Positions 1 through 8,272 are shown, counted from the stretch's first letter. The stretch is DNA of 58,673 nucleotides from Sulfoacidibacillus ferrooxidans (GCF_022606465.1 NZ_JALBUF010000010.1:1-58673), one strand, 5' to 3'. Notes: generated from the sequence alone by a model not told the origin. Numbers and translations are program-made.

Positions 1-25
1 GTTTCCCGTTATCTTTACGAAGCAT
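1..25 (-). CDS. 5' end of an unidentified gene leaving the left edge
   Basis: An ATG at 25 (minus strand) is preceded by GGAGG at 38-34 with an ideal 8-nt spacing. It opens a frame reading Met-Leu-Arg-Lys-Asp-Asn-Gly-Lys before the window ends. An AT-rich stretch with a TATAAT-like hexamer lies upstream on the same strand near 55-65. Only eight codons are visible, so no function can be given. Confidence 0.5.
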
Positions 26-211
26 CGAAGATACCTCCCAAACGATTCTATATTTCTATTATACACTATATATAGATATATATGGACATCTATCGGCGTT
101 TTATCTTGACTTTTTCGGAGGTCTCCAAGGCGGTGTTGCTCTTGTGTTTTGCAAGCGAAAAGTGCATAGTCTGCAAAGAAATTTTGCATAGGGCACTACC
201 AACACAGAATA

Positions 212-634
212 TTAGGACTTCATGCTAGATAGTGCATGTTTCAATCTGTAACTTTCACCTGTGAAGGCTAAGATGTGTGCATGGTGCACCAATCTTTCAA
301 CGAGTGCGGCAGTGAGTCGATTGTCCCCAAATATGGTTCCCCATTGACCGAACTCCAGATTAGACGTCACAATAACGCTTCGACTCTCGTAAAAATGTGA
401 GACCACGTGGAATAGCAGTTGTGCACCCGTTTGGTGAAAAGGTGTGAATCCCATTTCATCTAAAATGAGTCATTCGCAGTCTTGTCATTCTTTGTGAAAC
501 CGTGCTAAGATCCCATCTTCATTTTTCTTTTGTAGCAAAGCCACTAACTCATGTACCCGAAAGAATCTCACCTCCTTACCACGACGGCATGCCTCTATCC
601 CCAAAGCGGTTGCTAAGTGCGTTTTACCATTATG
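212..634 (-). pseudogene. IS21-family istB helper ATPase relic (copy A)
   Basis: IstB is the AAA+ ATPase that assists the IS21 transposase. Read on the minus strand from about 634, the frame gives a Gly-Lys-Thr-His Walker A end, then LATALGIEACRRG, and after two in-frame stops LILDEMGF (Walker B). It continues with a typical IstB tail (SVIVTSNLEFGQW, FGDNRLTAALVERLVHHAH, GESYRLK). The N-terminal domain is missing and the stops around 470-490 break the frame. A second, more decayed copy of the same stretch lies at 40200-40650. No istA gene adjoins it. Confidence 0.8.
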
Positions 635-649
635 TTGTTCTCTCTACAT

Positions 650-1114
650 AACGGTAAAACGCATGTAGCGACATCTATAGGCATCGCTGCAGCCAAGAAA
701 CGTATTAGCACTTACTTTATTACATGTCATGATCTGATTCAAAACTTAAAACGAGCGATGCTAGAAAATCGTTTAGATGCTAGATTAAAGCATGATACTA
801 AGTACAAACTACTCATCATTAATGAGATCGGTTATCTACCGATTGAACGAGAGGATGCAAAGTTATTTTTTCAACTGATTGATATGCGCTATGAAAAACG
901 AAGTACAATGTTGACAACAAATGTGAACTTCAGAGCATGGGATGAAGTATTTTGTGAACCGAAATTGGCCAACGCTATTCTTGATCGTATCCTTCATCAT
1001 GCGACTGTCGTTACCATTGTAGGCGATTCCTACCGTTTGAAGAATCATCTCGCTAAAGATGATGATTCATTTTGTACATACTTAAACAAGCGAAAGCGTA
1101 CATGTTTGTGTTGA
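650..1114 (+). pseudogene. IS21-family istB relic (copy B), 5'-truncated
   Basis: The frame carries Gly-Lys-Thr-His (Walker A), LLIINEIGYLPI (Walker B region), TTNVNFRAWDEVF (sensor) and the C-terminal GDSYRLKNH typical of IstB ATPases. About the first third of the protein is absent. The ATG near 617 belongs to the junction sequence rather than to a native start. It differs in sequence from copy A, so it comes from another IS21-type element. It is fused head-to-head with copy A exactly at the Walker A codons. Confidence 0.8.
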
Positions 1115-1368
1115 CATTTACACCATTCAAGGGTTGTCCGGTGAGTGGTTCTACCAGCTCGCCTTTATAAACGTCGGACAATCCCATCTTGGAGCCACTT
1201 TTCAAAAATTATCCCGACATGAGTCAGTGAGCGGTCTTCTGAAGGAATATATCCCAGTTTTATTGGATACACTTTGAACATCCAAACGTACAATCATTTG
1301 TTAATTTATTTGCACAATATAGTGTTATAATGGAGGTGAGAACCTTGGACAGAAAGGAGCCCATTCAC
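1115..1368. other. intergenic, imperfect hairpin
   Basis: No gene is seen. An inverted repeat (GGGTTGTCCG at 1131-1140 against CGGACAATCCC at 1175-1185, one bulged base) may be an IS end or terminator. A TATAAT hexamer at 1326-1331 is the probable -10 of the following antitoxin gene. I see no convincing -35. Confidence 0.4.
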
Positions 1369-1701
1369 ATGAGCACGACCTTCACCAAAGAAGAGATGAT
1401 CCAGGCGAATCAATTCCGGACTCTCTCACAAAAAGCTTTACAACAAGAACTACAGTCTCACGAAAAAATCGGAGTACTGTTCCAAAATACTGGCCTCGAT
1501 GCCGTCATGATGTCGTACGAACGATATGCAGCAATGGTAGAACGACTAACTGAGTTGGAAGAAATGGTTGAAAATATACAATTGATTCAGGAATTCGGTC
1601 GCCGATTCACTGCACCAAAAGAACAGTGGATTGAGCATCCCGAAGGCATGTCTACCTTGGAGATGTACCGGCAACGTCGAAAGGAACAAACCAGCAAATG
1701 A
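1369..1701 (+). CDS. antitoxin-like protein of a type II toxin-antitoxin pair
   Basis: This 110-aa acidic protein is rich in helices (ERYAAMVERLTELEEMVENIQ) and resembles Phd/YefM-type antitoxins, which bind their own operator and neutralise the partner toxin. The residues LFQNTGLDAVMMSYERYAAMVERL match the usual pattern in which a short strand is followed by the dimer helix. I chose the ATG at 1369 because AGGAG at 1355-1359 sits 9 nt upstream; the ATG at 1330 has none. The gene overlaps the next one by ATGA, indicating translational coupling. The family call rests on size, composition and context, not on a diagnostic motif. Confidence 0.65.
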   Translation: MSTTFTKEEMIQANQFRTLSQKALQQELQSHEKIGVLFQNTGLDAVMMSYERYAAMVERLTELEEMVENIQLIQEFGRRFTAPKEQWIEHPEGMSTLEMYRQRRKEQTSK

Positions 1702-2057
1702 ATCGAGTTGACCATCAGTATTTTTTCGACGTCGATTTGCCCAGGATCGAAGGGGAATTCGGAGATGACATGGTGTTTGACGAATTCCTAGACTGCCTGG
1801 ATAAGGCTGTTCATGAAATCATGAAGGACCCAGCCAATGAGGGGGCATCGCTAACTCGGCCACCTCTGGCACCTACATACCGCAAAAAGAAATTTCACTC
1901 GATGAGACGTCCACCCCAAGGAAAGAAGGCAGATATGCGCCTTGTGTATCGGTGTGACATCGCCACAAACACACTTTACGTGTTCGGAGTCGGGAAACGA
2001 CAACCTTATAAGGTTGATGACATCTACGAAATCCTTAACCCACGCACCCCAATTTGA
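1698..2057 (+). CDS. RelE/ParE-superfamily toxin-like protein
   Basis: This 119-aa basic protein has a central Arg/Lys-rich stretch (TYRKKKFHSMRRPPQGKKADMRLVYR) and a C-terminal strand pair with YVFGVGKRQPYKVDDIYEIL. That is the layout of RelE-like toxins, many of which are ribosome-dependent mRNA endonucleases. Its ATG overlaps the stop of the upstream antitoxin gene (ATGA), and a strong terminator closes the two-gene operon at 2086. Whether it cleaves mRNA or acts on gyrase, as ParE does, cannot be read from the sequence. Confidence 0.65.
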   Translation: MNRVDHQYFFDVDLPRIEGEFGDDMVFDEFLDCLDKAVHEIMKDPANEGASLTRPPLAPTYRKKKFHSMRRPPQGKKADMRLVYRCDIATNTLYVFGVGKRQPYKVDDIYEILNPRTPI

Positions 2058-2085
2058 ACCTCATACGACGAGTGCTTAAAACGAC

Positions 2086-2126
2086 AGTAGCCACCCCAAA
2101 GTTGACGAGGTGGCTACTTCTTTTCT
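2086..2126 (+). terminator. Rho-independent terminator of the TA operon
   Basis: A perfect 10-bp stem (AGTAGCCACC at 2086-2095, GGTGGCTACT at 2109-2118) with a 13-nt loop is followed by TCTTTTCT. It lies 30 bp after the toxin stop codon. Confidence 0.85.
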
Positions 2127-2149
2127 CGAACAATACTCAGTTCATTCAG

Positions 2150-2310
2150 ACTGAGGTTCCATTCAGTTGCACTGTTTCAGATTGGACCTCTGTCAAGTTA
2201 CTGGACGCTTGTGGAGATCGTGTAAGACCTGCTACAGCAGGCGATGGTCGATGAAGCAAGAAGCTCACGCCTCTAAGCGAAGCGAAGGCGGGAGCAGTTC
2301 ACTCAAAGTT
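2150..2310 (+). mobile_element. TnpB 3'-end and right-end hairpin relic (IS605-type)
   Basis: The plus frame ends in LLDACGDRVRPATAGDGR, which resembles the C-terminal tail of IS605/IS607-type TnpB proteins. It is followed by a hairpin (GCTCACGCCT at 2263-2272 with AGGCGGGAGC at 2286-2295, one mismatch). The loop CTAAGCGAAGCG resembles that of the intact TnpB element's right-end hairpin at 45593-45623. The rest of the element is gone. Confidence 0.6.
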
Positions 2311-2449
2311 GAAAGGTTATAACCGAAAGTTCATTGTGTCGGGTACCTATATCGATTGTCGGTCGTTGCGTTTATTTCGTTTGTTCCTTATAATGCGGAT
2401 AAGTGAAGAGAATACTGAAATGTAAAGTCATTTGAAAGGGGAAAGTCCC

Positions 2450-2920
2450 ATGGCGGATATGTCGGTAAATCTGATTGCACCAGACGATAAGGATTTCGAC
2501 AGTATCAAGAAAGTCGCTAACAGTTTAGGAACCGCTCCTGAAGAGAACGGTTATGTAATTGTAGATCAGGCGCATGACGTAAGAATTGAACTTCCCCCTT
2601 CTTTGTTTCGGGTATTAGTGGACGCGGCACACCAGTTAGCGAAAGGGAACACCGTTGGCGTATTGCACTATGAGCAGGACATCACGACTCAACAATCTGC
2701 GGAAATATTGCAGGTTTCACGCCCACATGTGGTCAAAATACTTGAAGCAGGACAAGTTCCTTATCATATGGTCGGGTCTCATCGTCGCATACGATTACGT
2801 GACTTGTTGGAGTACAAGAAGAGCCGAGATGCTGTGCGCAAGGAGAAGCTGAGTGACATGATTCGCATATCGGAATCGTCTGGTCTGTACGAATTAGATG
2901 ATTTCCCGAATGAGGAATAG
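2450..2920 (+). CDS. helix-turn-helix (excisionase-like) antitoxin
   Basis: This 156-aa protein has a central winged-helix/MerR-type DNA-binding domain of the excisionase class at residues 85-130 (DITTQQSAEILQVSRPHVVKIL, then HRRIRLRDLLEY). Such proteins pair with PIN-domain toxins as antitoxin and operon repressor. The ATG at 2450 is preceded by AAAGGGG with 8-9 nt spacing; an in-frame TTG at 2432 lies upstream of that site and is unlikely. The PIN gene begins six bases after its stop. The acidic C-terminus (ELDDFPNEE) is the probable toxin-binding tail. Confidence 0.8.
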   Translation: MADMSVNLIAPDDKDFDSIKKVANSLGTAPEENGYVIVDQAHDVRIELPPSLFRVLVDAAHQLAKGNTVGVLHYEQDITTQQSAEILQVSRPHVVKILEAGQVPYHMVGSHRRIRLRDLLEYKKSRDAVRKEKLSDMIRISESSGLYELDDFPNEE

Positions 2921-2926
2921 TCGGTG

Positions 2927-3490
2927 ATGTCAATGGTCGCGTTTTTAGACGCTTGCGTGCTGTACCCATCAAATCTTCGGGATGTTATTTTAACGATGGC
3001 AGAGGCTGGTTTATTTCAAATTCGGTGGAGTCCAGATGTGTTGGAGGAAATGGAACGAAACTTGATGAAAGCGGGAAAAGCTGGTTTAAACTTGCGTGAT
3101 GTTATGGAGTCTGCCTTTCCAGATGCAATGGTATTTCAGAATGAATATCTCCAACTGATAGACGATATGCCGAATCACCGAAAGGATCGTCATGTATTGG
3201 CGGCAGCGATTGCAACGAATGCAGACGTACTTGTGACGGCAAACTTAAAGGACTTCAAACCTCTGCCAGGTAACTGTGAAGTCGAGGTACAGCATCCCAG
3301 TGACTTTCTGTGTTCAGTGTTGGATGGATTCGCTAGCGAAGTTTTTGATACATTGAGCAATCTCGCGTTGCGTAGACGGGAACCAATGAACTCTGTTCCG
3401 GCAATCTTAAATTCTCTACACAAGACGGTTCCGAACTTTGTGATGCAGGCATTCGACGCTCTGCCGACGTTCACGGAACACGATCTATGA
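2927..3490 (+). CDS. PIN-domain toxin (putative ribonuclease)
   Basis: This protein of about 187 aa has the PIN nuclease fold. The first acidic residue is in VAFLDACVLYP (residues 3-12). A central Glu is in SPDVLEEMERNL. The closing Asp cluster is in HRKDRHVLAAAIATNADVLVTANLKDF. These supply the metal-binding carboxylates of VapC-like RNases, which cut tRNA or rRNA. It is longer than classic VapC (about 130 aa), as is usual for PIN proteins paired with excisionase-type antitoxins. Start choice between GTG 2924 and ATG 2927 is uncertain; GAGGA at 2912-2916 serves either. Confidence 0.82.
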   Translation: MSMVAFLDACVLYPSNLRDVILTMAEAGLFQIRWSPDVLEEMERNLMKAGKAGLNLRDVMESAFPDAMVFQNEYLQLIDDMPNHRKDRHVLAAAIATNADVLVTANLKDFKPLPGNCEVEVQHPSDFLCSVLDGFASEVFDTLSNLALRRREPMNSVPAILNSLHKTVPNFVMQAFDALPTFTEHDL

Positions 3491-3572
3491 TGTCTGGTCA
3501 TGAGAATACAGAGAACAAAGGGCGAAGCTTAGGACTATTTTAGGCACTTTTCTCGTAAGCGAAACGAATCAT

Positions 3573-3758
3573 TTGAAAAGGATTCCTTGGCATTTGAACA
3601 GAAGTATTTCCCATCGAATCATGTTGGGAGCTGTCGAAATAATGTCTGTCGTCTTTCCACATAGTTTAATCATAGAGCTGGGAGCCATCCTCGGCCTCGC
3701 AATTGTTGTAAAGGTAGTCACTTCAGCGACAAAGCTTGCAAGAAAACGAAAAACATAA
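3573..3758 (+). CDS. small possible membrane protein
   Basis: A 61-codon frame holds one hydrophobic segment (LIIELGAILGLAIVVKVV) followed by a basic tail (KLARKRKT), as in single-span membrane peptides. It starts with TTG and lacks a clear ribosome binding site; an internal ATG at 3621 is possible. It may be a chance frame. Confidence 0.25.
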   Translation: MKRIPWHLNRSISHRIMLGAVEIMSVVFPHSLIIELGAILGLAIVVKVVTSATKLARKRKT

Positions 3759-3885
3759 AATTAAAAGAATATTCCTAAACAAAAAATCCTGACTTGATTC
3801 TCTTTTGCTTATCCATATCCTATTTGACAGTAGGCGAATTCGTCCTCCAGCACATCTCTGGTGTTCTTCGCTGGAAACTTAGTTT

Positions 3886-4642
3886 TTAGAGATTCATCGG
3901 CCTTATAGACCGCTTTTCGCAGCCTTCGGGAGCGATCCTGAAGGATTTCTCTGGGGGACTTCTGGTTGTAGCGTGGCTTTGGTCCAGTGGACTTACGATG
4001 CCAGATGGCATATTCGCTAGATGCAAATAGATTGTTGTGGACTGGACATTGGCATGTCCCAGCAATGATTTGATCTGTAATAGTGTGGCGCCGTCTTCCA
4101 GTAGGTGAGTTGCAAAGGAGTGTCTCAGCGTGTGGATGGACGCTTGTTTCCTGATGTTCGTTCTTTTGACCGCCTCATTGAATGCATACTCGATTCCTGC
4201 AGAGGTTATATGGGATACATTGTATGTGCCAAGAAACAGCAAGCCTTCGGGGTGCGCTGGCCTGTACGCCTTCCAGTACTCCCGCAACACGCTTAGACAA
4301 TTCCCTGAGAGTAAAGTGTAACGATCCTTGCCACCCTTACCGTTTTGCACAAACAAACGCATGTTTTTCGAATCAATATGCTGGATTTTGAGAGCTGCGG
4401 CCTCGCTGACTCGCAGCGCTATAGACGTTGACGGTTCCAGACGACACCTTCTTTTCATGGATTAATTGGAGCAGAAATCGACGGATATCTTCTGTATTCA
4501 GTTGGTCTATCGATTGGTGGCCACAAAACTCCAGGAATATCTTCGCATGCGTGGTATAGCTCTCTAACGTATTCGGCGATAACCCCCGGAGCTGAATATC
4601 TTCTGCCAACCGTTTTAACACTTGTTGTCTTTGTTCATCCAT
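3886..4642 (-). pseudogene. tyrosine recombinase/integrase with internal deletion
   Basis: The N-terminal SAM-like core-binding domain is intact (MDEQRQQVLKRLAEDIQLRG, SPNTLESYTTHAKIFLEF), with ATG at 4642 and AGGAG 8-10 nt upstream. It breaks at NVYSA around 4400-4410. The frame shifts straight into LRVSEAAAL, the first catalytic Arg box. The C-terminal half keeps HTLRHSFATHLLEDG (His-x-x-Arg), LLGHANVQSTTIYLH (His and nucleophile Tyr). About 70-80 residues between the domains are missing together with the frame, so the enzyme must be dead. It resembles the recombinases found beside IS91-type transposases, but no such transposase is here. Confidence 0.85.
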
Positions 4643-4796
4643 CTGGCATTCTCCTAAACAGGTTGCGGATTCATTCGTCGATTGGATATAAGATCCCTGT
4701 ACAATTCCAATCAATGTATTTCAAAAAAGCGAACAAAAAGGCTAGCTAAATCCAAAGTGCAATCCTTCCGACTGTTTTGATATTCTTTGTTCGATG

Positions 4797-4822
4797 TGTC
4801 CACCATATTGACTTAATACCAG
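4797..4822 (+). repeat. solitary IS3-type right inverted repeat
   Basis: The motif TGTCCACCATATTGACTTA followed by ATACCA matches the right terminal repeats found at about 5881-5909, 7651-7676 and 9762-9787. Only the tip of this copy survives. Confidence 0.65.
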
Positions 4823-4829
4823 AGTGGAC

Positions 4830-4959
4830 CCAGTATAAGATAGTGGACATCAATGGAAGGACTACTATATGGTGATTGCGACTCTACAAAATTCCCCTTT
4901 TGAACAAAAGTGATCATACCATTTTTATAGACGAGTCAACTACACCTATACTTTTTGAC
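4830..4959 (+). repeat. 130-bp direct repeat, copy 1
   Basis: This block, from CCCAGTATAAG to ACTTTTTGAC, recurs at 6973-7102 in the same orientation with few substitutions. It contains no gene and appears to be the outer part of an IS element. The two copies bracket the unknown ORF, the Rpn-like fragment, an IS3 tail and the DUF6904-like gene. Confidence 0.8.
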
Positions 4960-4982
4960 CTGAGTTTTGGGAAATAGCAGCC

Positions 4983-5357
4983 GTGCTCGCACAACCCTAT
5001 GCACTGACATATGGGATTGACATCGTTGCGTACACAGAGTACCTAGATGACCACCGAATGATTACGGATCTGATCGCTAGTGTACACATTCCAGAAAGAC
5101 CTTATGGTCGAGTAAAATCCATCACATCCGTTATTGTAGGATGTGCAGATCATGCTCACACTCGAAAACTGTTGCATCACGACACCTTTTTTAACGCTCA
5201 CGAAGGTTTTATACAGTTTGAAGCGGCGGCGATGGATCACGCAGTAGAAATATTGTTATCATCAGTAAAATTTCTCTTTCAGGAACCTTTTGCTGTTCAT
5301 ACCGAAAGAGGGATGACCCCATTGCAAAAAGACATCATGCACAAGATATCCTACTGA
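4983..5357 (+). CDS. unrecognised ORF, probably a gene fragment
   Basis: This 124-codon frame begins with GTG directly after the 130-bp repeat and lacks a ribosome binding site. It includes ITSVIVGCADHAHTRKLLHH and a hydrophobic C-terminal part (VEILLSSVKFLFQEPFAVH). I do not recognise the family. The composition looks protein-like, but a chance frame or the interior of a larger disrupted gene is equally possible. It ends where the Rpn-like fragment begins in another frame. Confidence 0.35.
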   Translation: MLAQPYALTYGIDIVAYTEYLDDHRMITDLIASVHIPERPYGRVKSITSVIVGCADHAHTRKLLHHDTFFNAHEGFIQFEAAAMDHAVEILLSSVKFLFQEPFAVHTERGMTPLQKDIMHKISY

Positions 5358-5565
5358 AATATCTTACACGCGATCTCCCTCACGATGTGTTATCCGCTTT
5401 AGGAATTAAGGGCCGTGCATGTCGTGCAAGCACTCTCCACTGAATGTGCTGAAATTGACATCAACAGAGCTTTGCAGATGTGGTAATTACAATGGACGAT
5501 GGACGGATCTTGCACCTTGAGTATCAAACGACCAATGAACGGAATGTGCACTTTTTTTACGTTAC
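5330..5565 (+). pseudogene. Rpn/PD-(D/E)XK nuclease-like fragment, cut by an IS3 tail
   Basis: Reading across frames gives DILLKYLTRDLPHDVLSALGIKG, then VVQALSTECAEIDINRA, then VVITMDDGRILHLEYQTT and NERNVHFFYVTW. The run Glu-Ile near the start and LHLEYQTT afterwards match the core strands of the Rpn/YhgA family, putative recombination-promoting nucleases. Two frame changes and an abrupt junction to transposase sequence at about 5566 show it is dead. The C-terminal half is missing. Confidence 0.55.
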
Positions 5566-5909
5566 ATGGTTAAACTCACTTTTAATGACACTGTGAAATA
5601 CATCGATGCAAGAGAGAGTCCCCTGCATCGAATCGTTTCATTGCATATACAAGCGCGAACTTGTTTATCTGGAAATTTCGAGACTAGGGAGCAATCAAAA
5701 AAATGGATATTCGAGTACATCGAAGTGTGGTACAACCGTGAACGCATTCACTCAATAACGACTTACATGTCACCGGTTGAGTACGAGAGAAGATATTCAC
5801 ATGGGCTAAGAATTCAAGCAAGTTAAGTCGGACACAAGTACTCATAGTAGAATATGCACACTTATAATTTCTGTTTTGGAGTGTCCACATTATCAACTTA
5901 TTACCATAC
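5566..5909 (+). mobile_element. IS3-family transposase C-terminus plus right end (copy A)
   Basis: The frame to 5826 reads ESPLHRIVSLHIQARTCL, FETREQSKKWIFEYIEVWYN and RERIHSITTYMSPVEYERR. These are the last 80 residues of an IS150-type DDE integrase, including its final catalytic Glu region in degraded form. A terminal repeat similar to GTGTCCA-TTGACTTAATACCA follows at about 5881-5909. Only the 3' part of the element is present. Confidence 0.8.
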
Positions 5910-5983
5910 AATGGATGTTGTCACTCGAGATACGTTGCATTTTTGGGTATACTTACGTTGACTTAACTCAATCATGGAAGTAG

Positions 5984-6745
5984 GTGACACATATACTAAC
6001 CATCCGTAACACACCGAATTTAGCTGGAATCGAAATATCGGGCGATTATCAGGATCTTGACACACTATACTTGGCTTTACTCATGATCATCGGTGATGAA
6101 GGAGATTTCCCACCGTATGCAGGCGCTCGGATTCGCATTCTAGGCATGATGTATGATATTAGACATGCATTTCAAGGAGATCGAGAATTTGAGTTCGTCC
6201 AAAATGGTATGGACAATCACAGGATGAAACTCTTAGGATTGATTACACCCGATAAAAACCTTTACTACAAAGCAAATGTCTATTATCCCGAAGCCCTATT
6301 CGTCACCATGGCAATCAACGACTTTATCCGACTTTACGCAAAGTTACAAGCAAAGTCATCCACCTATCCTCTGATGGACAAGAAAAACCTATGGGACAGA
6401 AATATTGCGACCGCACGGTTATTTCAATCGTTGATAGTCAATTGTCTAGAGAAAGCTGTGACGGAAGCATCGTTAAAGAGGATTGTGAACCTTTTGTATA
6501 AGGACTATACATGGACAGATAGATACACGACGCAGTATTTGGATATGGTGAACATCCGATACCTGAGCATCGAGGATAAGGAAGAACGGGCGAAAGCGTT
6601 GACAAAAACAGTCAAGCGGATGGTGGAGAAGGGGAAGGAGTACCAGGACATCGAACAAAATGTTTTAGAGATGGCGATAGCTAATAACTGCTCGACTGAG
6701 GAAATAGGTTTGAGATGGGAATATCCCGAAGAGATCGAATGGTAG
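5984..6745 (+). CDS. DUF6904-like protein of unknown function
   Basis: This 253-aa soluble protein starts with THILTIRNTPNLAGIEISGDYQDLDTLY. It continues with a conserved-looking GARIRILGMMYDIRHAFQGDREFEF and a long helical C-terminal half. The opening matches my memory of the DUF6904 family (TPNLxGxxIxGDYxDLDxLY), which has no assigned activity. The frame is uninterrupted despite lying in IS debris between the two 130-bp repeats, so it may still be functional cargo. Start is GTG 5984 with a weak GGAAG upstream. Confidence 0.6.
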   Translation: MTHILTIRNTPNLAGIEISGDYQDLDTLYLALLMIIGDEGDFPPYAGARIRILGMMYDIRHAFQGDREFEFVQNGMDNHRMKLLGLITPDKNLYYKANVYYPEALFVTMAINDFIRLYAKLQAKSSTYPLMDKKNLWDRNIATARLFQSLIVNCLEKAVTEASLKRIVNLLYKDYTWTDRYTTQYLDMVNIRYLSIEDKEERAKALTKTVKRMVEKGKEYQDIEQNVLEMAIANNCSTEEIGLRWEYPEEIEW

Positions 6746-6972
6746 CTAGGATCAGGGCAGATACTGGACAAGAACAGTGCATTAGGGCAAAAATTTGATC
6801 AAGTCCTCATGTGGTATAAATTCGTCCGAAGTCAGATATGAAGTTATGTCATCTGATTAGTTATTGGCCTTCTGCCAAGATGTTATACACAAAAAGAAGA
6901 ACTTTTAAGCCAGCGAGTTAAATAATGGATCCTCTATTTACTACGGTGGCTTACACCCAATCGCTGAACGCC
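6746..6972. other. intergenic, nothing recognised
   Basis: The stretch between the DUF6904-like gene and the second 130-bp repeat has no credible ORF, hairpin or IS sequence that I can identify. Confidence 0.4.
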
Positions 6973-7102
6973 CCCAGTATAAGGGAGTGGCCACCAATGG
7001 AAGGACTACTATACGGTGATTGCGACTCTATAAATTCCCCTTTTAAACAAAAGTGATCATACCATTTTTATAGACGAGTCAACTACACCTATACTTTTTG
7101 AC
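6973..7102 (+). repeat. 130-bp direct repeat, copy 2
   Basis: It matches 4830-4959 in the same orientation (CCCAGTATAAG to ACTTTTTGAC). It directly abuts the left terminal repeat of an IS3-type remnant at 7104. Confidence 0.8.
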
Positions 7103-7103
7103 A

Positions 7104-7676
7104 TGGTAATAAGTCAAGATAGTGGACACCGCGAATAAATAATATCAAAATAGCATGACTTATTACGCATTGAATGTAGCTTTCCTTCTTGTTCGCTTGT
7201 TTCAAATACATTGATTGGATTTGTAAAGGTATCTTATAACCAATCCACGAATGAATTCGTAGCCGGGTTTACCAAATCTTGATGTACTATCAAATGTCTC
7301 TATGCGTTCGTTTGCACGTTTTGAACGCCTCTAAATGGATAAACTCGCTTTTAATGTCCCTGTGGAAAGACTCGATGCAAGAGTGAGTAGCCTTTACATA
7401 GAATCGTTTCATAGCGTACTTAAGCGTGAACTTGTTTATCTGGAAAAGTTCACAATGAGGGAGCAAGCAAAGAAGCGAATGTTCGAGTAAATCGAAGTGT
7501 GGTACAACCGTGAGCACATTCACTCATCGACGGCTTACATCACCGATGTAGTATAGATGAAAATATTCCCAAGCACTGAGAGTTCAAGCAGGCTAGAAGA
7601 TAAACATATTTTTATCTGAATATTAAAATCTATAATTTCTCTGTTTTAGTGTGTCCATGATATTGACTTAATACCA
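7104..7676 (+). mobile_element. internally deleted IS3-type element (about 573 bp)
   Basis: The left end TGGTAATAAGTCAAGATAGT (7104-7123, continuing GGACAC) and right end GTGTCCATGATATTGACTTA (7651-7670, continuing ATACCA) are imperfect inverted repeats. Inside, the plus strand encodes a broken transposase C-terminus (RELVYLEKF, REQAKKRMFE, VWYNREHIHSS). The 5' two-thirds of the element is absent, so it resembles a non-autonomous derivative. I see no clear target-site duplication. Confidence 0.7.
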
Positions 7677-7762
7677 GTTCGATCTGTCGCCACCTCGTGT
7701 ATGATCCCTGCAGACTGCTCATATCATATACGGATCGCTAGTTTACTGGAGGATTCTCGCTT

Positions 7763-8272
7763 ATGCATATGAGTGGTAGCGCGGGCATGAGTAACATTGG
7801 GATTCATTCTGGAGGAGGACTTGGCATTGTTTCCTACTTGATTGTTCTCCTGTGTCTTTTGCTTGTGGCACATATGCATGTGCTGCTTCGCAAACACGGC
7901 TCCTTGCTGGCGCAACTGCGCAGAGAGCACAGCACACTCGTTCACTCCATTCCCATGACTTTTAGCATGGTGTCCACACTTGCCTTGTTCATGGTTATTG
8001 GCTGTGTTTTAAAGGGGAATTTGGGCACAGCCTATGTTCTCGGATGTGCCGGTGGCATCGCACTGAGTGTAGCAATCAGTCTTCCTTTTCAAGACGGAAT
8101 TGCCGTTATCGATGGCATGGTATCAGGGGCCATGGGAGGGCTGATGGGCGTTATGCTAGGCTCCATGGTTCCTCCTACTGCACTGTATCTGTCCGCTGGC
8201 ATGATGACCATTTTATATGCTGCAGCTTGGCTTGTGGTGTTGCGTCGCATTCGCCTGCGGCAGTCAAACTGA
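7763..8272 (+). CDS. His/Met-rich integral membrane protein, unknown function
   Basis: This 169-aa protein opens with MHMSGSAGMSNIGIHSGGG, then has a membrane helix (LGIVSYLIVLLCLLLVAHMHVLL). A cytoplasmic-looking basic stretch follows, then about four more hydrophobic segments with small-residue packing (GMVSGAMGGLMGVMLGSM). The Met/His-rich ends could bind copper or another soft metal, but no known metal-transporter motif is present. GGAGGA lies about 9 nt before the ATG. It is flanked by IS remnants and has no operon partner. Confidence 0.6.
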   Translation: MHMSGSAGMSNIGIHSGGGLGIVSYLIVLLCLLLVAHMHVLLRKHGSLLAQLRREHSTLVHSIPMTFSMVSTLALFMVIGCVLKGNLGTAYVLGCAGGIALSVAISLPFQDGIAVIDGMVSGAMGGLMGVMLGSMVPPTALYLSAGMMTILYAAAWLVVLRRIRLRQSN

